NCBI GenBank assembly: GCA_022819585.1
Contig: JAJEGY010000012.1
Location: 1-43,061 of the forward strand
Length of the DNA stretch: 43,061 nucleotides
Direction of reading: 5' to 3'
Source of the DNA: Dehalococcoidia bacterium
GTDB taxonomy: Bacteria > Chloroflexota > Dehalococcoidia > Lucifugimonadales > Lucifugimonadaceae
This document shows, piece by piece, positions 40,335-43,061 of this stretch. How positions within the stretch are numbered: position 1 is the first letter of the stretch; each line of letters begins with the position of its first letter. Both the position numbers and the translations under genes were made by a program. Under the pieces are notes generated by a model, which saw nothing but the letters and a program-made list of their open reading frames with translations, was not told the DNA's origin and ran no database searches.

Positions 40335-41087
40335 ATGAGCATAGAATCCCTAGACGGCAAAATCGCACTCGTAACCGGCGGAGGAACCGGCATCGGCAAA
40401 GGCATCGCACGAATCTTCGCAAACAACGGCGCAAACGTAACCATCGCCGCACGAAACCTCGAACGCCTTCAAGCAACCGCCGACGAACTCTCCGCCGAAT
40501 CCGGCACCACCGTAACTCCACTTTCGATGGACGTAACCGACGAAAACAGCGTCGAATCCATCTTCAAATCCGTCATGGACACCTACGGACGCCTCGACAT
40601 CCTAGTAAACAACTCCGGATCCATCGAAGGCGACCCCATCGAAATCCTCTCCTCTGAAAAATGGCTCCGAGTGATGAACACCAACGTCACCGGAATGTTC
40701 TACTGCACCAAACAAGCCTTCAAAATCATGCGACCTCAAGGCGGAGGCCGCATCATCAACATCGGCTCCATCGCCGCACAACGATCACGACACTCCGCCG
40801 CCGCCTACACAACATCCAAACATGCCGTCTGGGGACTCACCCAATCCGCCGCCATCGAAGGCCGAGACATCAACATCTCCGTCTCCGCACTCCACCCCGG
40901 CAACACCATGGTCGAACGCCGAGCCGACGCCCGATCCGGCTCCGGCCGAGACGAAGGACCCGAACCAATGATGGACGTCGAAAACATCGCAAGAACCGCC
41001 CTCCTAATGGCAACCCTACCCCCAGACGTCAACATGCTAGAAGCCATAGTAATCCCCAACCAACAGCTATACATCGGCCGAGGCTAG
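40335..41087 (+). CDS. Short-chain dehydrogenase/reductase (SDR)
   Basis: A 250-residue classical SDR. The cofactor motif is TGGGTGIG (14-21), followed by AARNLERL, where Arg favours NADP. The NNAG motif appears as NNSG, the catalytic Ser is in INIGSIAAQ, and Tyr and Lys are in AYTTSKHAVWG. LHPGNTMVERR is the region after the active site. GGAGG with 7 nt spacing gives one of the best Shine-Dalgarno sequences in the window. The substrate (alcohol, ketone or sugar) cannot be told. It follows the efflux pump by 18 bp and is probably co-transcribed with it. Confidence 0.92.
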   Translation: MSIESLDGKIALVTGGGTGIGKGIARIFANNGANVTIAARNLERLQATADELSAESGTTVTPLSMDVTDENSVESIFKSVMDTYGRLDILVNNSGSIEGDPIEILSSEKWLRVMNTNVTGMFYCTKQAFKIMRPQGGGRIINIGSIAAQRSRHSAAAYTTSKHAVWGLTQSAAIEGRDINISVSALHPGNTMVERRADARSGSGRDEGPEPMMDVENIARTALLMATLPPDVNMLEAIVIPNQQLYIGRG

Positions 41088-41115
41088 TCTCATGGCATCG
41101 GGAGCGGCATAATTC

Positions 41116-41161
41116 CACCCCCTCCTTCAGGAGGGGGCAGGGGGAGGACCGCCGTCAGGCG
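41116..41161. repeat. Dispersed GC-rich palindromic repeat, copy A
   Basis: CACCCCCTCC-TTCA-GGAGGGGG forms a perfect 8-bp stem, followed by CAGGGGGAGG and ACCGCCGTCAGGCG. Two near-identical copies lie at 42842 and 42983 (one difference: AGGACC versus AGGTCC). Copy A covers the last 12 codons and the stop of the GNAT gene. The 41088-41126 gap holds nothing else. Confidence 0.85.
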
Positions 41162-41729
41162 GGTAACACCACAAAACCAAATCAAACCCCGACTCCCCAT
41201 CCTCCTCACAGTTGACAAACCCACACTTCTCAAATGCGCGCCTACTCCGCGTATTCCCCGTTGAAACAAGACCGAAAATCGCATCCGCACCCAAACGCCC
41301 AAACCCAAACTCAACCAACAACCCAATAGCCTCACTCCCATATCCCCTGCCCCATAGCTCCCTAACACCAATCATCAAATCGATCCGCCAAAGATCACTT
41401 CCGGGAAACTGCTCAACAATCCGCCGCAGATTCATCCGCTGCAACCAGCACTCACCAATCGACTGCCCTTCGACCTCCATGATGAAACAGTAGGCGTGAG
41501 TCGAAATCCATCGGTATATCGACTGGATCTCATCCAAACTTCGAGGGCTGAAACCCTCACTTTCAACGTTCTCCATAACCTCAGGGTCGTTGTTCCATGC
41601 ATAGAGCAACCCCCAATCCCCTTCAGTCATCGGTCGCAACTTCACACTTTCCCCATGCAGCACCACATCGTGAGTTGCCAATCCGACAACATCGTGATCG
41701 CTCCGATATTGAAGCTCAGGGATCACCAC
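41127..41729 (-). CDS. GNAT acetyltransferase, RimJ/RimL-like, repeat-derived C-terminus
   Basis: A 200-residue GNAT protein with VKLRPMTEGDWGLLYAW at the start, the acetyl-CoA pyrophosphate loop region IGVRELWGRGYGSEAIGLL, and STGNTRSRRAFEKCGF near the end, as in RimJ/RimL and resistance acetyltransferases. The last residues YPPDGGPPPAPS and the TGA are translated from the dispersed palindromic repeat (copy A), so the original end was probably replaced by its insertion. The start is GTG 41729 and no Shine-Dalgarno is seen. The substrate (protein N-terminus, amine or drug) is unknown. Confidence 0.82.
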   Translation of the reverse strand: MVIPELQYRSDHDVVGLATHDVVLHGESVKLRPMTEGDWGLLYAWNNDPEVMENVESEGFSPRSLDEIQSIYRWISTHAYCFIMEVEGQSIGECWLQRMNLRRIVEQFPGSDLWRIDLMIGVRELWGRGYGSEAIGLLVEFGFGRLGADAIFGLVSTGNTRSRRAFEKCGFVNCEEDGESGFDLVLWCYPPDGGPPPAPS

Positions 41730-41765
41730 GGTCGAAAAATCACGTTCTGAATGACCACTTCGCCC

Positions 41766-41927
41766 TCATCGCGATCTCTGGCTAAACGCCGCACCAAAAG
41801 CGACTCCCACGCCGACCCCTATCGCGATTCCAACAGCGATGTTACCAAGAGCCGCGCCCATTGCTACGCCAATCCCAGCACCGAGCGCGATTCCAACTCC
41901 GATACTGGTGGCGTTTGGTTGTTTCAT
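41766..41927 (-). CDS. 53-aa glycine-zipper membrane peptide
   Basis: A small protein, MKQPNATSIGVGIALGAGIG, continuing with VAMGAALGNIAVGIAIGVGVG and VAFGAAFSQRSR (split here by length). It consists of Gly/Ala/Val/Ile repeats with Gly every third or fourth residue, a glycine-zipper pattern that packs as membrane helices, and a basic C-terminus. ATG 41927 has AAGGAG 7 nt upstream, so it is almost certainly translated. Glycine-zipper proteins may form channels, toxins or envelope linkers; none can be assigned. It lies 36 bp upstream of the GNAT gene on the same strand. It is not part of a known type I toxin family that I recognise. Confidence 0.7.
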   Translation of the reverse strand: MKQPNATSIGVGIALGAGIGVAMGAALGNIAVGIAIGVGVGVAFGAAFSQRSR

Positions 41928-42021
41928 TTTGTCGCTCCTTACAGAGGTATGTCGTAACCCTTTTATCACCTGCACATCCTAGCGTTTCGCCAACCTAGCC
42001 GATCCCTTCGCCTCCCCGCGA

Positions 42022-42027
42022 TATACT
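42022..42027 (+). promoter_or_regulatory. -10-like box upstream of the ABM gene
   Basis: TATACT lies 43 nt before the ABM start, without a clear -35. Apart from this and the AGGAG Shine-Dalgarno, the 41928-42070 gap shows nothing notable. Confidence 0.3.
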
Positions 42028-42070
42028 TCATCACCGCAACAACGCCAACACATCCAATCAGGAGAACCAA

Positions 42071-42790
42071 ATGTACATCCTAATGGTCCGTCTAAAGGTC
42101 AAAGACGACCGCATCGACGACTTCATCGAAGCCTCTATCGGCGACGGCGTAGGCTCCGTCCTCGGCGAACCCAACTGCTACCGCTTCGACATCATCCAAG
42201 ACGACGAAGACCCCACAAAGTTCGCATTCTGCGAGGTCTACGAAGACGAAGCCGCATTCCAGTACCACACCATGGCCTACCACTTCCACCAGTGGCGTGA
42301 CGCATCCGCCGACATGTTCGCAGAAGACCCCGAAGTCTCTTTCTGCCGATCCGTATACCCCGCCGGACCCGCCGACTGGGACGCATACCGACCCGGAGCA
42401 GTCGACGACCCCGCATTCCAAAACGGTACCCTGCACGTAATCCACGCCCCTCAATACGTCCAAGCCGACAAAGTCGACGACTTCATCGCCGCCGTCACCC
42501 TCGACGGCATCGGCTCTACTCACGAAGAACCCGGATGCCTACGCTTCGACGTCTACCAAAACGTCGACGACCCCACCGAACTCTACCTCTATGAGGTATA
42601 CGCCAACAGCGCCGCCTTCGACTACCACGTCGCAACCCCACACATCAAACAATGGCGAGACACCGTAGCCGACTGGTACGACGAAGAACGCCGAGACGCA
42701 TCAATGGCCGGAAACATGGGCGCCCGCCGAGGCCGAAACGTCTGGCCACCCGACAACTGGAACTGGTCCTCCGGCAAACCAGCCTTCTAA
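42071..42790 (+). CDS. Two-domain antibiotic biosynthesis monooxygenase (ABM)-like protein
   Basis: A 239-residue protein with two tandem ABM/dimeric alpha-beta-barrel domains (about 1-95 and 118-212). The halves share GVGSVLGEPNCYRFDI versus GIGSTHEEPGCLRFDV, CEVYEDEAAFQYH versus YEVYANSAAFDYH, and FHQWRD versus IKQWRD. Single ABM domains act as dimers in quinone or polyketide oxidation (LsrG and ActVA-Orf6 relatives), so the fusion would be an internal dimer. The C-terminal tail (NMGARRGRNVWPPDNWNW) is Trp/Arg-rich. AGGAG with 7 nt spacing supports the start. The substrate is unknown. Confidence 0.82.
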   Translation: MYILMVRLKVKDDRIDDFIEASIGDGVGSVLGEPNCYRFDIIQDDEDPTKFAFCEVYEDEAAFQYHTMAYHFHQWRDASADMFAEDPEVSFCRSVYPAGPADWDAYRPGAVDDPAFQNGTLHVIHAPQYVQADKVDDFIAAVTLDGIGSTHEEPGCLRFDVYQNVDDPTELYLYEVYANSAAFDYHVATPHIKQWRDTVADWYDEERRDASMAGNMGARRGRNVWPPDNWNWSSGKPAF

Positions 42791-42841
42791 CCGCACCTAT
42801 CCACGCCCTCCCTCAGAAAAGGCAGGGGAAACCCCTATTCT

Positions 42842-42887
42842 CACCCCCTCCTTCAGGAGGGGGCAGGGGGAGGTCCGCCGTCAGGCG
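42842..42887. repeat. Dispersed GC-rich palindromic repeat, copy B
   Basis: It has the same 46-bp element as at 41116: CCCCCTCC-TTCA-GGAGGGGG stem, CAGGGGGAGG and GTCCGCCGTCAGGCG. It lies inside the first tandem unit, 51 bp after the ABM stop, where it could also act as a stem-loop at the 3' end of that mRNA. Confidence 0.85.
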
Positions 42888-42982
42888 CAAACAACCACAC
42901 CTTCTTCCCTCTCAAGCACTCACCAGAGAATCATTCCATCCCCCCCCTAACTTCAGGAACGCGCAGCGGAACCCCCTATTCT

Positions 42983-43028
42983 CACCCCCTCCTTCAGGAG
43001 GGGGCAGGGGGAGGTCCGCCGTCAGGCA
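42983..43028. repeat. Dispersed GC-rich palindromic repeat, copy C
   Basis: Identical to copy B over its first 45 bases, then diverges (CAGGCAC against CAGGCGC). It lies in the second tandem unit, exactly 141 bp from copy B. Confidence 0.85.
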
Positions 43029-43061
43029 CTAACAACCACACCTTCTTCCCTCTCAAGCACT

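Larger units (their letters stand above)
42805..43061. repeat. 141-bp tandem direct repeat, running off the window
   Basis: Two units with a period of exactly 141 bp. The well-conserved part spans 42829-42920 and 42970-43061 (about 92 bp, a few differences) and ends in the shared CTTCTTCCCTCTCAAGCACT. The preceding part (42805-42828 against 42946-42969) is more diverged. The second unit may continue past the window. No gene is visible from 42791 to the end; the open frame there comes only from the repeat. Confidence 0.85.

Noticed and set aside
42805..43061. CRISPR-like appearance of the terminal repeats
   Set aside because: There are only two long units of 141 bp in direct tandem, without short regular repeats, variable spacers or cas genes.

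Overview
The window is a gene-dense bacterial chromosome segment (about 43 kb, 41 protein genes, no rRNA, tRNA or CRISPR array seen). The mix of families suggests a Chloroflexota genome of the Dehalococcoidia/SAR202 type: SMP-30 lactonases, a luciferase-like flavin monooxygenase, an HsaA-like acyl-CoA-dehydrogenase-fold enzyme, a sulfatase, an amidohydrolase, an SDR, DHA2-type MFS pumps, an LppX/LprAFG lipoprotein and a double-length ThyX-like protein. Several lipoproteins carry clear lipoboxes. The taxonomy is inference from gene content; no marker gene proves it.

Layout. 1-6300: a partial thiD (minus) runs off the left edge. It diverges from a HAD dehalogenase and two tandem SMP-30 propellers. 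Facing them is a minus-strand thiamine-precursor importer operon (ATPase, permease, lipoprotein) with a textbook TPP riboswitch and an extended -10 promoter. 6300-11400: a SirB1-like protein with a probably leaderless promoter, an ECF sigma/anti-sigma pair, then a lipoprotein plus 14-TM MFS pair that matches the mycobacterial LprG-P55 arrangement. 11400-13234: two AXE1-like alpha/beta hydrolases, the second without its serine nucleophile. 13229-18536 (minus): a double ThyX-like protein and a pyruvate-dehydrogenase-type operon (E1alpha, E1beta, E2). The predicted 5' leader of that operon folds as a compact three-stem element. 18537-24960: folD, then acpS, nnrE/nnrD, an unknown gene, coaBC, a small unknown gene and an acyl-CoA-dehydrogenase-like oxygenase: a one-carbon, CoA and carrier-protein cofactor block.

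24975-33060: sulfatase, AlkD-like and M20 peptidase genes (minus), a VapBC pair, a luciferase-like monooxygenase diverging from a TolB-like lipoprotein across a perfect palindrome, and a NYN-domain protein with a basic tail. 33060-33419 is a 360-bp intergenic stretch with a possible small structured RNA. 33420-38714: a beta-propeller protein, an L-fuconolactonase-like amidohydrolase and two ATPase/permease pairs that probably form one ABC-2 exporter. 38814-43061: a DHA2 efflux pump, an SDR, a GNAT acetyltransferase whose C-terminus and stop codon come from a dispersed GC-rich repeat, a 53-residue glycine-zipper protein, a two-domain ABM protein, and a 141-bp tandem repeat that holds two more copies of the same element and runs off the right edge.

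No single new multi-gene defence or mobile system is evident. The most unusual items are the ThyX-like fusion with its active-site motif split between halves, the structured PDH leader, the LprG-P55-like pair, the nucleophile-less AXE1 paralogue, and the repeat that became coding sequence.
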